Source: Microvirga terrae
GTDB lineage: Bacteria > Pseudomonadota > Alphaproteobacteria > Rhizobiales > Beijerinckiaceae
Direction: 5' to 3'
Assembly (NCBI RefSeq): GCF_013307435.2
Contig: NZ_CP102845.1
Coordinates: forward strand, 4,400,001 to 4,464,000
Length of the DNA: 64,000 nucleotides
How positions within the stretch are numbered: the stretch's first letter is position 1; each line of letters begins with the position of its first letter. This document shows positions 1 to 9,297 of the stretch, piece after piece. The notes beneath the pieces were generated by a model. That model saw only the letters and a list, made by a program, of their open reading frames with translations, searched no databases and was not told where the DNA came from. The translations under genes and the position numbers were made by a program.

Positions 1-314
1 TGCGGGCGCTGCGCCCGGTGGTAGGTCTCGATGCGCTCCTTCGCCAAAGCCAGGGCGTCCAGGGCCTCCTTCGAGCACTGGGCCTCGGCGGCGTCGATCT
101 CGGCAGCCGATATGCGCAGGGTCTCGGGCTGGAGCGCCAGTCCGTCGAAGCGATAGGTGAAGTCGATCAGGGCCTCGTCGCCCTTGACGACCACGTCTTC
201 GATGATGGCGCGAACGGCCTGGTCCACGTCCTCCGACACCTCGCGCTTGGCCGAGAGGAGCGCGGCGAATGCCTGCGGGAAGGATGGCTCCCGCGCATCG
301 AGCCTCTGCGCCAT
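1..314 (-). CDS. hisD: Histidinol dehydrogenase, N-terminal part (runs off window)
   Basis: Catalyses the last two steps of histidine biosynthesis, histidinol to histidine with NAD, in the cytoplasm. The minus-strand reading frame from the ATG at 314 encodes about 104 residues to the window edge, beginning MAQRLDAREPSFPQAFAALL and continuing through a DYT-like 'EALIDFTYRFDG' stretch typical of the HisD N-terminus. Only this part is visible; the catalytic and zinc residues lie outside. The start codon overlaps the stop of the upstream DUF2948 gene by one base (TAATG), so the two are translationally coupled. The order murA, DUF2948, hisD is common in Hyphomicrobiales. Confidence 0.85.
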   Translation of the reverse strand, partial: MAQRLDAREPSFPQAFAALLSAKREVSEDVDQAVRAIIEDVVVKGDEALIDFTYRFDGLALQPETLRISAAEIDAAEAQCSKEALDALALAKERIETYHRAQRP

Positions 315-754
315 TACAAGCGCCCCGCCGATTGGACCGGCTCTTCGTGCGAAGGGCGGCTTTCCGCGGCCCAGACGGGGCCGGTATCCTTCATCTGCAT
401 TTCGATACACTCCAGGTCCACCTGGATGGCTCCACCTTCCGCAAAGATCAAGGTGGCAGTGCCCGACGGGGCGCTGGTCTCCTCGAACGCGATGGCGAGA
501 AGGTTGAGAACCGCATCCTTGTTGGTCTGGTCGATGCCGCGGACCCGTACGCCCGTGACATTCTCAAAATGCATGCAGGTCAGCCGGCGCTGGGGGGTCG
601 CCGCCTCCCAGTCATAGCGACGCGTCTGGATGGCGAAGCGCCGCTCCCGGGGCAGATAGGCGATGTCTCCCACCCGCAGCAGCGAATCCTGCAGGTGGGC
701 GGAGATGACGGCAAGATCTTCCGGATCGAAAGCGACAAGTCTCAGGAGGTCCAT
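314..754 (-). CDS. DUF2948 family protein
   Basis: A 146-aa cytoplasmic protein of unknown function whose family is conserved in Alphaproteobacteria beside hisD and murA. The N-terminus (LLRLVAFDPEDLAVISAHLQ) and the segment YLPRERRFAIQTRRYDWE near residues 34-50 are characteristic of the family. No signal peptide or membrane segment is seen. It ends in a one-base overlap with the hisD start, so it is probably co-transcribed with hisD. A strong terminator lies upstream of it at about 854-878, so it should have its own promoter in the 755-850 gap. Confidence 0.85.
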   Translation of the reverse strand: MDLLRLVAFDPEDLAVISAHLQDSLLRVGDIAYLPRERRFAIQTRRYDWEAATPQRRLTCMHFENVTGVRVRGIDQTNKDAVLNLLAIAFEETSAPSGTATLIFAEGGAIQVDLECIEMQMKDTGPVWAAESRPSHEEPVQSAGRL

Positions 755-853
755 GGGCCACCAACCTATTGTTGAACTTTAAGGTTTAGGTAGAGAGCCC
801 TTGGCCCCAGCGCAACCTGCCCAGGGCGGCTTCTTCTTCATGCCTCCTCATGG

Positions 854-878
854 AAAAGGCCGGCTGCCTCAGCCGGCC
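854..878 (-). terminator. Rho-independent terminator after murA
   Basis: On the minus strand a 9-bp perfect stem (GGCCGGCTG/CAGCCGGCC) with a 3-nt loop is followed by TTTT. It lies 12 nt after the murA stop codon and separates murA from DUF2948-hisD. Confidence 0.85.
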
Positions 879-889
879 CCTCCCGATCC

Positions 890-2179
890 CTATCCTCTCA
901 GGCGCTCGATCTGAGCGCCGCAACGGGCGAGCTTGGCCTCAAGCGCCTCGAAGCCCCGGTCCAGGTGATAGACCCGGTTGATTGTGGTCTCGCCTTCGGC
1001 CACGAGCCCTGCGATGACCAGGGACACGGAGGCACGCAGATCCGTCGCCATGACCGGCGCCCCCTTGAGGCCGGCGACGCCGTCCACATAGGCGCTGTCC
1101 CCGTCCAGGCGGATCTGGGCGCCCAGGCGGGCGAGCTCCTGCACGTGCATGAAGCGGTTCTCGAAGATCGTCTCGCGGATGCGGGACGTCCCGTTCGCCC
1201 GGGTCATGAGGGCCATGAACTGGGCCTGCAGATCGGTTGGGAAACCTGGGAAGGGATCTGTGGTAACATCTACCGGCTGAATCCCATTTCCGTTGCGCCG
1301 GATACGGATGCCGCCATGGGTCGGGGACACCTCGGCACCCGCCTGCCCCAGCACGTCGAGGGCGGCCTGAAGGTACTCGGACCGAGTGTTGTCCAGGATG
1401 AGGTCGCCGCCCGTCATGGCCACGGCCATGGCGTAGGTTCCGGTCTCGATCCGGTCCGGCATGACGTCATGGGAAGCGCCGCCGAGGCTGGTCACGCCTT
1501 CCACGATAATCTCCGAAGTGCCGGCCCCCTGGATTCTGGCCCCCATCTTGATCAGGCATTCCGCCAGATCCACCACTTCCGGCTCGCGGGCCGCATTGCG
1601 GATCACGGTGGTGCCCTGAGCAAGTGTCGCCGCCATCAGGGCCACATGGGTTCCGCCGACCGTCACCTTTGGGAAGTCGATCTCGGAACCGATAAGCCCC
1701 TTTGGGGCTGTCGCCACCACATAACCGGCCTCGATCTCGATGGCCGCGCCAAGCTTGGCGAGGGCCATGATGAGCAGATCGACCGGCCGGGTCCCGATGG
1801 CGCAGCCGCCGGGCATGGACACCTTGGCATGGCCGAACCGGGCCACCAGGGGGGCGATGACCCAGAAGCTCGCCCGCATGGTCGAAACCAGTTCGTAGGG
1901 AGCGGTCGTGTCGATGACGTTCTTGGCGGTCAGGCGGATGGTCTGGCCCGTTTCCGAGGACTGGCCCGGCCGGCGGCCGGCGATCGAATGGTCGACGCCG
2001 AAATTGCTCATGATCCGCAGGAGGGAGGAAATGTCGGCGAGCCGGGGCACATTGCCGAGTTCCAGGTTTTCCTCCGTCAGCAGGCTGGCGATCATCAGTG
2101 GCAGGGCCGCATTCTTGGCACCTGAAATCGGAATCAAGCCGTTGAGAGGCGCGCCGCCCCGGATGCGAATGCGATCCAT
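890..2179 (-). CDS. murA: UDP-N-acetylglucosamine 1-carboxyvinyltransferase
   Basis: First committed step of peptidoglycan synthesis: transfers enolpyruvate from PEP to UDP-GlcNAc in the cytoplasm. The 429-aa length is normal. Visible landmarks are the N-terminal [12 protein letters not shown] with the conserved Lys22-Asn23 pair, the active-site loop [15 protein letters not shown] with the catalytic Cys at about 126 (the Cys form, associated with fosfomycin sensitivity), and the C-terminal [13 protein letters not shown] block. A small gene lies 60 nt upstream on the same strand, and a terminator follows directly. Confidence 0.97.
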   Translation of the reverse strand: MDRIRIRGGAPLNGLIPISGAKNAALPLMIASLLTEENLELGNVPRLADISSLLRIMSNFGVDHSIAGRRPGQSSETGQTIRLTAKNVIDTTAPYELVSTMRASFWVIAPLVARFGHAKVSMPGGCAIGTRPVDLLIMALAKLGAAIEIEAGYVVATAPKGLIGSEIDFPKVTVGGTHVALMAATLAQGTTVIRNAAREPEVVDLAECLIKMGARIQGAGTSEIIVEGVTSLGGASHDVMPDRIETGTYAMAVAMTGGDLILDNTRSEYLQAALDVLGQAGAEVSPTHGGIRIRRNGNGIQPVDVTTDPFPGFPTDLQAQFMALMTRANGTSRIRETIFENRFMHVQELARLGAQIRLDGDSAYVDGVAGLKGAPVMATDLRASVSLVIAGLVAEGETTINRVYHLDRGFEALEAKLARCGAQIERLRG

Positions 2180-2239
2180 CGAATTCCCTTTGCAGTATCT
2201 TGTCGAGCCATGCGCTATGCGCGCCTTGAGCGTTCTAAG

Positions 2240-2407
2240 CTAGTCGGACGGCTTGTCGCGCTCGGCGGAAACGCCCAAGCCTCCGGCTTCGTTTCCGGAT
2301 GGCTTTGCAGCCTGACGTCCCCGGGCCTGAGCCTTCCGACGCTTGAGATTCTCTTTCAAGGCCGCCTTCAGCCGGTCAGCTTTCTCTTGCGATTTCACGT
2401 CAGTCAT
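2240..2407 (-). CDS. Small conserved-looking basic protein upstream of murA (55 aa)
   Basis: A 55-codon minus-strand frame from ATG at 2407 to TAG at 2240. The product starts MTDVKSQEKADRLKAALKEN and continues with a Lys/Arg-rich helix (LKRRKAQARGRQAA), ending in a hydrophilic tail. It has no membrane segment or cysteine. Codon use is GC-rich like the neighbours, and the gene sits 60 nt upstream of murA in the same direction. Small basic proteins of this look beside murA occur in Hyphomicrobiales, but I assign no function. Confidence 0.6.
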   Translation of the reverse strand: MTDVKSQEKADRLKAALKENLKRRKAQARGRQAAKPSGNEAGGLGVSAERDKPSD

Positions 2408-2560
2408 GGTTCACGCGACCCATCGTCGCCTTTACCAAATAGAGGCTTCGCAAGCGGCGCTCAACCGCAATATCACAGTTCAGGACTTTGACCCGGATCA
2501 ATGTGATCTGGCATAATAGGTCCACTATCCCCGGGCATGTATTGCCCACCCGGTGAGATG

Positions 2561-3787
2561 ATGGATTACCAAAACTTCTTCACGTCAGCCCTCGACCGCC
2601 TCCAGGCCGAGCGGCGTTACCGCGTTTTTGCCGATATCGAGCGACTGGCCGGTCGTTATCCCCAGGCTATCTGGCACTCTCCCGAAGGACCGCGCCCGAT
2701 CACCGTCTGGTGCTCCAATGACTATCTCGGCATGGGCCAGAACCGGGATGTGACCCGGGCCATGGTGGAAGCCGCCTGGCGGCTGGGCACCGGGGCCGGT
2801 GGCACCCGCAACATCTCCGGCAACAGCAATCCCATCGTGGCGCTCGAGGCCGAGCTCGCCGACCTGCACGGCAAGGAGGCGGCCCTTGTCTTCACATCGG
2901 GCTATGTGTCGAACCAGACCGGCATTTCGACTCTGGCCAAGCTGATCCCCAACTGCCTGATCCTGTCGGACGCGCTCAACCACAATTCGATGATCGAGGG
3001 CGTGCGCCAGTCCGGCTGCGACAAGGCTATTTTCCGCCATAACGACCTCGAGCATCTGGAGGAACTCCTTCAGGCTGCCGGGGACCGGCCCAAGCTGATC
3101 GTGTTCGAGAGCGTCTATTCCATGGATGGGGATATCTCTCCGATCCACGCCATCTGTGACCTGGCTGAGCGCTACGGCGCCATGACCTATATCGACGAGG
3201 TCCATGCCGTCGGCATGTATGGCCCCCGCGGGGCCGGCATCGCCGAGCGCGAGGGCGCCATGCACCGGATCGATGTGATCGAAGGCACCTTGGGCAAGGC
3301 TTTCGGGGTCATGGGCGGGTATCTCACCGGCACCCGGGCTGTCATGGACGCCATCCGCAGCTTCGCTCCGGGTTTCATCTTCACCACCGCCCTGCCGCCC
3401 GCTGTCGCCGCCGCGGCCACCGCGTCGATCCGGCACCTGAAGGAATCCTCCGCTGAGCGCCAGCAGCAGCAGCGCCAAGTCGCTCGGACCAAGGCGGTTC
3501 TGGCCGGGGCCGGCCTGCCGGTCCTCGACACGGTCACGCATATCGTTCCGGTAATGGTGGGTGACGCGGAGGCCTGCAAGGCGGCCTCGGACCGCCTGCT
3601 GGAGAAGCACGGGATCTACATCCAGCCCATCAACTACCCCACCGTCCCCCGCGGCACGGAGCGCCTGCGCATCACTCCGGGGCCATTCCACTCGAACGCC
3701 CATATTGATGCCCTGGCGGCCGCCCTGGTGGAAGTCTGGACGGCGCTCAGGCTTCCTCTGGAGCCCAAAGTCCAGGCGGCCGAATAA
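2561..3787 (+). CDS. hemA: 5-aminolevulinate synthase
   Basis: Condenses glycine and succinyl-CoA to 5-aminolevulinate, the C4 (Shemin) entry to heme and other tetrapyrroles typical of Alphaproteobacteria. PLP enzyme of the alpha-oxoamine synthase family. From the ATG at 2561 the product is 408 aa, the usual length. Visible are the glycine-rich [13 protein letters not shown] at about 76-88, the cofactor Asp in [12 protein letters not shown] (about 210-221), and the Schiff-base lysine in [14 protein letters not shown] (Lys246). In-frame ATGs at 2537 and 2558 exist, but the family start is MDYQNFF-like. No strong ribosome site is seen. Confidence 0.95.
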   Translation: MDYQNFFTSALDRLQAERRYRVFADIERLAGRYPQAIWHSPEGPRPITVWCSNDYLGMGQNRDVTRAMVEAAWRLGTGAGGTRNISGNSNPIVALEAELADLHGKEAALVFTSGYVSNQTGISTLAKLIPNCLILSDALNHNSMIEGVRQSGCDKAIFRHNDLEHLEELLQAAGDRPKLIVFESVYSMDGDISPIHAICDLAERYGAMTYIDEVHAVGMYGPRGAGIAEREGAMHRIDVIEGTLGKAFGVMGGYLTGTRAVMDAIRSFAPGFIFTTALPPAVAAAATASIRHLKESSAERQQQQRQVARTKAVLAGAGLPVLDTVTHIVPVMVGDAEACKAASDRLLEKHGIYIQPINYPTVPRGTERLRITPGPFHSNAHIDALAAALVEVWTALRLPLEPKVQAAE

Positions 3788-3851
3788 AGATCATTTTCAA
3801 GCTTGCATGGAGGGCTGCCCTGTGGCAGTAAGCGGCCCTCCCCGTTGGCGC

Positions 3852-3926
<75 letters not shown>

Positions 3927-4062
3927 GCCAAAACCTCGCAAGTTCATGCATCGCAGGTTCTATAGCGGGATACTGGAACGCCGGTGCCGTGTAGAACACT
4001 GCAAGAACGATGGCCGCGACGCCCATTGGCCGCGTGAATGGCCGCCGTTCCGGCTAAAGCCA

Positions 4063-4200
4063 TCAGCGGCGCCGCAGCTTGATGCCGGTGAGTTTATCCC
4101 CCGATTGGAATTTCCGAGGGATCCTCCTCAACATCGTTTTCACATGTTCCTTAACGGTATTCTGGCGGGGTACAGGGGTTTTTGAGTTCGGCTGCGTCAT
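4063..4200 (-). CDS. Possible small basic protein (45 aa)
   Basis: Frame from ATG at 4200 to a stop at 4063, product beginning MTQPNSKTPVPRQNTVKEHV and ending in an Arg/Lys-rich tail. A good ribosome site (GAGGAG, about 7 nt upstream) supports the start. No family is recognised. The gene is isolated in a gene-poor stretch after the tRNA, so it could be a chance frame. Confidence 0.4.
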   Translation of the reverse strand: MTQPNSKTPVPRQNTVKEHVKTMLRRIPRKFQSGDKLTGIKLRRR

Positions 4201-4639
4201 CCCACACTCCTCGTCCTGCTGGGCACGCGACGGCAGGTGCGGGCGACGATTGCGCATCCAGAAGATTTCTTCTGTGACCAAAGTCACACAATTCCCAGAA
4301 TGAGACTAATTGCCAATAGACGCTTCCCCGTCCGGATGGAGTTGGCCGTCGAGGCGTTAGAACCAGGCGTTTTATGCAGGTCAATGTCCGGCGGTCGAGC
4401 ATCTGCAGGGCTTAGAGAATTGGACGTTCTATGACGCGCCTCTGATCCAGCAACATCTTGGATGTTGAAGCCCGTGACGGCTTTCTCGGCGTGCCGGTGA
4501 CATTCTGATTGGCCTGCCTTTCCGGATATAGGCGTTTGCTCAACCTACCTCCCTTGGATATCGGCGATGCTCCAGCATGGGTTTGCCACAATTGAGTGTC
4601 CAAACACGGTCTCCGATTGCGTGATTGTCGGAGAGCCCG
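4201..4639 (+). other. Gene-poor intergenic stretch
   Basis: No convincing gene is seen. The base composition is visibly less GC-rich than its surroundings. It holds one short inverted repeat (CAACATC TTG GATGTTG, 4451-4467) with no T tract. Frames present on either strand are short and lack ribosome sites. Confidence 0.4.
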
Positions 4640-4936
4640 GTGACCCACGTCTACGCCGCCAATGAAATGGTCGACCTTCTCGCCGTCCGGCACCCGTTCG
4701 ACGATCCTGAACTCGTCGCGGTTAGAGTAGACACCATGCCTCTTGATCAGGCGACCGCAACAGTTGTCGAGACCTGGGCTGGGGACGAGTTTCGACAGAT
4801 GAATGCCGTGATCCGTCGGCGGTCCGGCCCGAGCATCGATAGCTTCGAAGAGATCAAGCGTCTATACCAGCTCAACTTTGGATCGGTCGGCCACCTGCTC
4901 AAGCTTGGGCTCATCGGTTTTGGTCTGTTCATATAG
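4640..4936 (+). CDS. Hypothetical protein
   Basis: A frame of about 98 aa from GTG at 4640 (an upstream TTG at 4625 and an internal ATG are alternatives). The middle is acidic and helical with a run DSFEEIKRLYQLNFG, and the C-terminus is hydrophobic (LLKLGLIGFGLFI), which could be a short membrane anchor or the end of a truncated gene. I do not recognise the family. Its neighbours give no functional context. Confidence 0.35.
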   Translation: MTHVYAANEMVDLLAVRHPFDDPELVAVRVDTMPLDQATATVVETWAGDEFRQMNAVIRRRSGPSIDSFEEIKRLYQLNFGSVGHLLKLGLIGFGLFI

Positions 4937-5138
4937 CACTCAGGCAACCCCTGATCTGAGCGGCCCACTCCTTTAAACTCAACGAAACCCATCGCTCGGC
5001 ATGGCTATGCTCCGGAAGATCTCGTGCTCATGGCCGCTCGCGCGGATCAGAGGATAGAGCGAGACAGGCTCAGGATGCCAGCTCAGAAAAATTCGCACGA
5101 GCCCGGATTAGGAGCCTCGTAGGTTGCGTATACCTGGC

Positions 5139-5687
5139 ATGAACGACGTGAAGCGCATGGACATCATCGGCCTATTGGGTCCTTTACGGCGCTATGCCCG
5201 CTCCCTGACGCGCGACGAGGCGCAGGCGGAGGACTTGGTGCAGGATGCACTCGTGCGGGCCTACGAGCACAAGGCATCGTTCCGTCCCAGCGGCAACCTG
5301 CGCGGGTGGCTGCTCTCGATCGTCCATAACGCCTTTATCGACAACCGGCGTCGTCGCATCGCGGAGCTTCGACGCTGGGAGCAGGCTGCGGAGCTGGCCG
5401 AAAGCGCCGCCATGCCCGACCAGGAGAGCCGCGTCCGGCTTCAGCAGGTTCAGGCGGCCTTCATGAGCCTGCCCGACGAGCAGCGGGCCGCCCTGCATCT
5501 GGTGGCCATCGAAGGCTTGTCGTACCAGGAGGCCGCCACGGCCCTCAAGATTCCCGTCGGCACCCTCATGTCCCGACTCGGGCGCGCCCGTGCCGCGCTC
5601 CGCGCTTTCGAGGCGGGCATCAGCCAACCCGGAGAGCCCGCGCCCAAGCGCCCCGACCTGCGCATCGTTGGAGGATCTGATGTCTGA
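5139..5687 (+). CDS. ECF-type RNA polymerase sigma factor
   Basis: Sigma-70 family, extracytoplasmic-function type, 182 aa. Region 2 spans about residues 12-75, with the DEAQAEDLVQDALVRAYEH core and the LRGWLLSIVHNAFIDNRRRR -10 recognition segment. Region 4 spans about 105-158 with LPDEQRAALHLVAIEGLSYQEAA and the recognition helix IPVGTLMSRLGRAR. It directs transcription of a stress regulon together with the anti-sigma gene whose start overlaps its stop by 8 nt. ATG 5139 is preferred over the TTG at 5124. The adjacent anti-sigma pairing indicates signal-dependent release rather than a phosphorylated anti-anti-sigma system. Confidence 0.93.
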   Translation: MNDVKRMDIIGLLGPLRRYARSLTRDEAQAEDLVQDALVRAYEHKASFRPSGNLRGWLLSIVHNAFIDNRRRRIAELRRWEQAAELAESAAMPDQESRVRLQQVQAAFMSLPDEQRAALHLVAIEGLSYQEAATALKIPVGTLMSRLGRARAALRAFEAGISQPGEPAPKRPDLRIVGGSDV

Positions 5688-6441
5688 TCCGATCACAGAA
5701 ACGGATCTTCTCGCCTATGTGGATGACCAGCTCGACCCGGCCAGGCGGATTGAGGTCGAGGAGCATCTAGCCCGGGATCCGGACGCGGCCGCGCGTATTA
5801 TGGCCGATCTGAAGGACAGAGACACGCTCCGCTTGCTCCAGGCGGCTCCCCTGCCCCGTCCCGGGGAGCCTATGTTGGCGGCGGCAACCCGGCTCGAGCG
5901 CGCGCTCGCATGGCGGGAGGTCGGTCTGAAGTTGCGTCGCATCGCGGCCGTCGCGGCGCTGATCGGAATCGGCTGGGTCGCTCACGGACAGGTGGGCCTG
6001 GGCATCACCGACAGCGAGGCCTCGCCGAAGCCGCCAGCTTTTGTCGAGGATGCCGTCCATTCGCATGCAACCTCGCTCCTGCGGGCCCGCATGACGTCCC
6101 AGCACGAAACGACCGATTTCGACACTGCGGAGATCCTTGCGGTAACGGGAATCCAGCTGCCCGCCTTCCCTGCCGAATGGGTGGTACGGGATGTGCAGGT
6201 CTTTCCATCGCGGTACGGCCACAGCGTTGAGGTCGCGATCGATGCCGGCTCACTCGGGCGCGTGTCATTGTTCGCCGCCCAGGTGCCCGCGTTCGACGTG
6301 ATTTCCCCGACCCCTGCCCGGATCGAGAACGCGCAGGCTGTCTATTGGCAGCGAGGCCTGCTCGCTTACGCCCTGACCGGTGCCGGCAGCGACAAGGCCA
6401 TCGAGCGGGCCGCCCTGCGCCTGTCCCATACGCTTCAGTGA
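5680..6441 (+). CDS. Anti-sigma factor, membrane-anchored
   Basis: Partner of the ECF sigma factor just upstream. The 253-aa product begins with an anti-sigma-like N-terminal domain (ETDLLAYVDDQLDPARRIEVEEHL, residues 7-30). A single membrane segment at about 88-104 (IAAVAALIGIGWVAHG) follows, and then an extracytoplasmic domain. The N-terminal domain would hold sigma at the inner membrane until signal perception. No HxxxCxxC zinc motif is present, so it is not a ZAS-type anti-sigma. The start overlaps the sigma gene by 8 nt, which indicates coupled translation. Confidence 0.88.
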   Translation: MSDPITETDLLAYVDDQLDPARRIEVEEHLARDPDAAARIMADLKDRDTLRLLQAAPLPRPGEPMLAAATRLERALAWREVGLKLRRIAAVAALIGIGWVAHGQVGLGITDSEASPKPPAFVEDAVHSHATSLLRARMTSQHETTDFDTAEILAVTGIQLPAFPAEWVVRDVQVFPSRYGHSVEVAIDAGSLGRVSLFAAQVPAFDVISPTPARIENAQAVYWQRGLLAYALTGAGSDKAIERAALRLSHTLQ

Positions 6442-6462
6442 TACATAACAGGAGGACCAGTG

Positions 6463-7179
6463 ATGAATACACCTTACACTTGGCAGACGGCCGCGGCGCG
6501 TCCGAGCGGCGCCGTCTTCGACGAAGGCCTGCGCCAGCACATGCTGCGGGTCTACAACTACATGGGGATCGGCCTCGTGGTGACGGGACTCGTGGCGTTC
6601 TTCGTCGCCTCGACCCCTGCCCTCTACGTGCCGATCTTCCAGACCCCGCTTAAATGGGTGGTGATGCTGGCGCCGCTGGCCTTCATCTTCTTCTTCTCGT
6701 TCCGCATGGATCGGATGACCGCGGCCTCCGCACGCACGGCCTTCTTCGCCTTCTCGGCCGTGATGGGACTTTCGCTCGCATCCGTATTCCTGGTGTTCAC
6801 CGGCGCGAGCATCGCGCGCACCTTCTTCATCACGGCCACCATGTTCGGCGCCACAAGCCTCTATGGCTACACGACCAAGCGCGACCTCTCCCGGTTCGGC
6901 TCCTTCCTGATCATGGGCCTGATCGGAATCATCATTGCGTCGCTGGTCAACATCTTCCTCGCATCGAGCGCCTTGCAGTTCGCGATCTCGATCATCGGCG
7001 TGCTCGTGTTCACGGGACTGACTGCCTACGATACGCAGACCATCAAGGAACAGTATGCCGAGGGCTTCGGGCACGAGGCAAACAGCAAGATGGCCGTGTT
7101 CGGCGCGCTCTCCCTCTATTTGAACTTCATCAACCTGTTCCAGCTCCTCCTCAGCCTCACCGGGCAGCGGGAGGAATAA
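6463..7179 (+). CDS. Bax inhibitor-1 / YccA family membrane protein
   Basis: Integral membrane protein of the BI-1 (TMBIM) family, about 238 aa with seven hydrophobic segments. The C-terminal half holds the family hallmark GLTAYDTQTIKEQY followed by LSLYLNFINLFQLLL. Family members are linked to calcium leak and membrane-protein quality control. It has a strong AGGAGG ribosome site and lies 18-21 nt after the anti-sigma gene, so it may belong to the same transcript. A GTG immediately before the ATG (6460) is an equally possible start. Confidence 0.93.
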   Translation: MNTPYTWQTAAARPSGAVFDEGLRQHMLRVYNYMGIGLVVTGLVAFFVASTPALYVPIFQTPLKWVVMLAPLAFIFFFSFRMDRMTAASARTAFFAFSAVMGLSLASVFLVFTGASIARTFFITATMFGATSLYGYTTKRDLSRFGSFLIMGLIGIIIASLVNIFLASSALQFAISIIGVLVFTGLTAYDTQTIKEQYAEGFGHEANSKMAVFGALSLYLNFINLFQLLLSLTGQREE

Positions 7180-7220
7180 TCTCTCCACCACAACGTCATT
7201 GCATCAGAGGATCCTCATTC

Positions 7221-7790
7221 ATGGACCATCAGGACCGTCAGGCCATCGAGCAGCTATTCGGCAAGATCACACAGGTGGAGCGCCAATCCACCCCCCCGGA
7301 CGCTCAGGCGGCGGAGTTCATCCGGGCGCAGATCGGCCAGCAGCCGAATGCCCCTTACTACATGGCCCAGACCATCGTGGTGCAGGAGCAGGCGCTGAGC
7401 GCTGCCCAAGGCCGCATCCAACAGCTGGAGCATGAACTCGCCAGCCGCCGTGCAGGTGGAGGCGGATTCCTTGCCGGCCTGTTCGGCGGGCAGTCCCGTC
7501 CGCAGCAGCAACCCTCGTACCAGCCCTATCAGCAGCCGGCGCAGGGCATGCCGCCTCACATGGCACCCGGCATGATGGGCGGCATGGCACCGCAGCGCGG
7601 CGGGGGCGGCTTCCTGGCCGGCGCCGCTCAGACTGCGATGGGTGTCGCCGGCGGCGTTCTCATCGGCAACATGATTGCGGGAGCCTTCTCCGGCGGAGAG
7701 GCGAACGCGGCTGACGCCGGACAGCCGGAGCCGCAGCAGGCTTCGGCCGAGGATGCCGGTGACGACTTCGGTTTCGAGGAAGACATCTAA
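7221..7790 (+). CDS. DUF2076 domain-containing protein
   Basis: A 189-aa protein matching the DUF2076 pattern. The helical N-terminal domain (residues 1-75) starts MDHQDRQAIEQLFGKITQVE and includes NAPYYMAQTIVVQEQAL. A Gly/Pro/Gln/Met-rich low-complexity linker carries FLAGLFGG repeats, and a conserved glycine-rich FLAGAAQTAMGVAGGVLIGNMI segment precedes an acidic tail ending DDFGFEEDI. It is annotated in the family as a periplasmic sensor-like protein, but no signal peptide is visible here. It sits 41 nt after the BI-1 gene and is followed by a hairpin. Confidence 0.9.
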   Translation: MDHQDRQAIEQLFGKITQVERQSTPPDAQAAEFIRAQIGQQPNAPYYMAQTIVVQEQALSAAQGRIQQLEHELASRRAGGGGFLAGLFGGQSRPQQQPSYQPYQQPAQGMPPHMAPGMMGGMAPQRGGGGFLAGAAQTAMGVAGGVLIGNMIAGAFSGGEANAADAGQPEPQQASAEDAGDDFGFEEDI

Positions 7791-7803
7791 GTCAAATAAG
7801 CGA

Positions 7804-7838
7804 TGGAGCGGCCCCCTGACCATGGGCAGGCCGCTCCA
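7804..7838 (+). terminator. Hairpin, probable terminator after DUF2076 gene
   Basis: A 10-bp perfect stem (TGGAGCGGCC/GGCCGCTCCA) with a 15-nt loop begins 13 nt after the DUF2076 stop. There is no T tract, so factor-dependent termination or transcript end protection is equally possible. Confidence 0.55.
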
Positions 7839-8020
7839 TACCCATATCTCCCGGTCCGAGATCCGCCTACTTCATCCGGATCCCGGCAGGACTCGGCATC
7901 GCCGAGACATCTGTCCCTGCAGACATCACAACAATGGCCGAACGTCGGATCAGCCGAGATTGCCACCGGCCCATCCGGCTGAAACAATGCGTGTCAAGGC
8001 AGGGATGAAAGGAACATCGC

Positions 8021-8776
8021 GTGGACTTTTCCTGGCTTTCGGATCCGACGGCCCTTGTCGCCTTGGCGACCTTGGTCGTCATGGAGGTGGTGCTCGGCAT
8101 CGACAACCTGATCTTCATCTCGATCCTCACCAACAAGCTGCCCGAGCATCAGCGCTCCAAAGCCCGCCGCATCGGCATCGGCCTGGCGCTGATCCTGCGC
8201 CTCGGCTTGCTCGGCACCATCGCCATCATCGTCACCTTGACGGAACCGATCTTCACCCTGTTCGGGCACTCCTTCTCATGGCGCGACCTGATCCTGATCG
8301 GTGGCGGTCTCTTCCTCGTCTGGAAGGCCACGAAGGAGATCCACCACAATGTGGATCCGACCCCGTCAGAGGATGTATTCGACACGGCGAAGCCAACCCT
8401 GACCTTCGGCTCCGCGATCACCCAGATCCTTCTGCTCGATCTCGTCTTCTCACTGGACAGCATCATCACGGCGGTTGGTATGACCGACATCGTCATGATC
8501 ATGGTGATCGCAGTCGTTGCCGCCGTAACGGTGATGCTACTGGCCGCCAACCCGCTCGCGACATTCATCCAGAACAACCCGACCGTGGTCATGCTGGCGC
8601 TCGGCTTCCTGTTGATGATTGGCATGACTCTGATTGCGGAAGGCTTCGGCGCCCACGTGCCCAAAGGCTACATCTACGCCGCAATGGCATTCTCGGCCCT
8701 GATCGAAGGCTTGAACATGCTCTCGCGACGCACCGCGCGCCGGAAGGCTCCGTCTGGCCAATCCGCCGAACAATAA
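8021..8776 (+). CDS. TerC family integral membrane protein
   Basis: A 251-aa TerC/YoaE-type membrane protein with about seven segments. The family signature is present: [19 protein letters not shown] near residues 22-40 and, in the second half, [18 protein letters not shown], each with conserved acidic residues in the membrane. The family is implicated in manganese or other metal export and tellurite resistance, and in metalation of exported enzymes. The start is GTG at 8021, preceded by AAAGGA. A clear terminator follows. It is monocistronic. Confidence 0.92.
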   Translation: MDFSWLSDPTALVALATLVVMEVVLGIDNLIFISILTNKLPEHQRSKARRIGIGLALILRLGLLGTIAIIVTLTEPIFTLFGHSFSWRDLILIGGGLFLVWKATKEIHHNVDPTPSEDVFDTAKPTLTFGSAITQILLLDLVFSLDSIITAVGMTDIVMIMVIAVVAAVTVMLLAANPLATFIQNNPTVVMLALGFLLMIGMTLIAEGFGAHVPKGYIYAAMAFSALIEGLNMLSRRTARRKAPSGQSAEQ

Positions 8777-8784
8777 ATGGATAG

Positions 8785-8810
8785 AAGGAGGCGTTGCCCG
8801 CGCCTCCTTT
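8785..8810 (+). terminator. Rho-independent terminator after terC-family gene
   Basis: A 9-bp stem (AAGGAGGCG/CGCCTCCTT) with a 7-nt loop and a short T run lies 9 nt after the stop codon. Confidence 0.75.
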
Positions 8811-8844
8811 ACCTTCAGCACGATGATACGAACGGTAGAACTGA

Positions 8845-9297
8845 ATGATCAGCCATAATCGCTTCGCCGCGTCCGCCTTGGTCCTATTCGGCACCCTCTC
8901 GGTTTCCCCGAGCAGCGCCCTTGCTCAGGGTGCCAGCGCCCATCGAAGCACGGACGTGGTGGCGGGCAAGTCGCATCGGCTGGGCGTCTACGGCAATGTC
9001 CAAAAGGACTGCACATCGGGACCGTTGCCGGTGATCAAGGTGATGACCTCGCCAAAGCATGGCGAACTGAATGTGCGCAGTGGCACCCTGAAAGCAGGTC
9101 GCATCGCCCGCTGTCCGAGCCTCGCGGCGAAGGCGCAAGGAGTCTTCTACAAGGCAAATCCCAATTTCAAGGGAAGCGATCAGGTGGGCTACGAAGTCCG
9201 CTCAGCCAGCGGCAAGGTGGAAAGCCACTTCGTCACTGTTGTGGTGAAAGAAGCACCCGCATCGGGTACTACCCCGGATACGGATCAGGATCTCTGA
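8845..9297 (+). CDS. Exported hypothetical protein with Ig/cadherin-like fold features
   Basis: A 150-aa product with an N-terminal signal peptide (hydrophobic residues 8-27, probable cleavage after SSALAQ). The mature part is beta-rich, with two cysteines and a C-terminal half (GVFYKANPNFKGSDQVGYEV) resembling the 'YTPNPGFTGTDTFTY' motif of bacterial Ig-like/cadherin tandem domains. It is probably periplasmic or surface-associated. The tail is Thr/Asp rich. There is no operon partner. Confidence 0.7.
   Translation: MISHNRFAASALVLFGTLSVSPSSALAQGASAHRSTDVVAGKSHRLGVYGNVQKDCTSGPLPVIKVMTSPKHGELNVRSGTLKAGRIARCPSLAAKAQGVFYKANPNFKGSDQVGYEVRSASGKVESHFVTVVVKEAPASGTTPDTDQDL

Noticed and set aside
965-2125. 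Long plus-strand frame antisense to murA
   Set aside because: It lies fully inside murA in another frame, has no family-like motifs, and is explained by GC-rich codon bias.
7839-8020. Possible metal-sensing riboswitch (yybP-ykoY type) before the TerC gene
   Set aside because: TerC-family genes can carry this riboswitch, but its conserved GGGGAGTAGC core is not visible in the leader.
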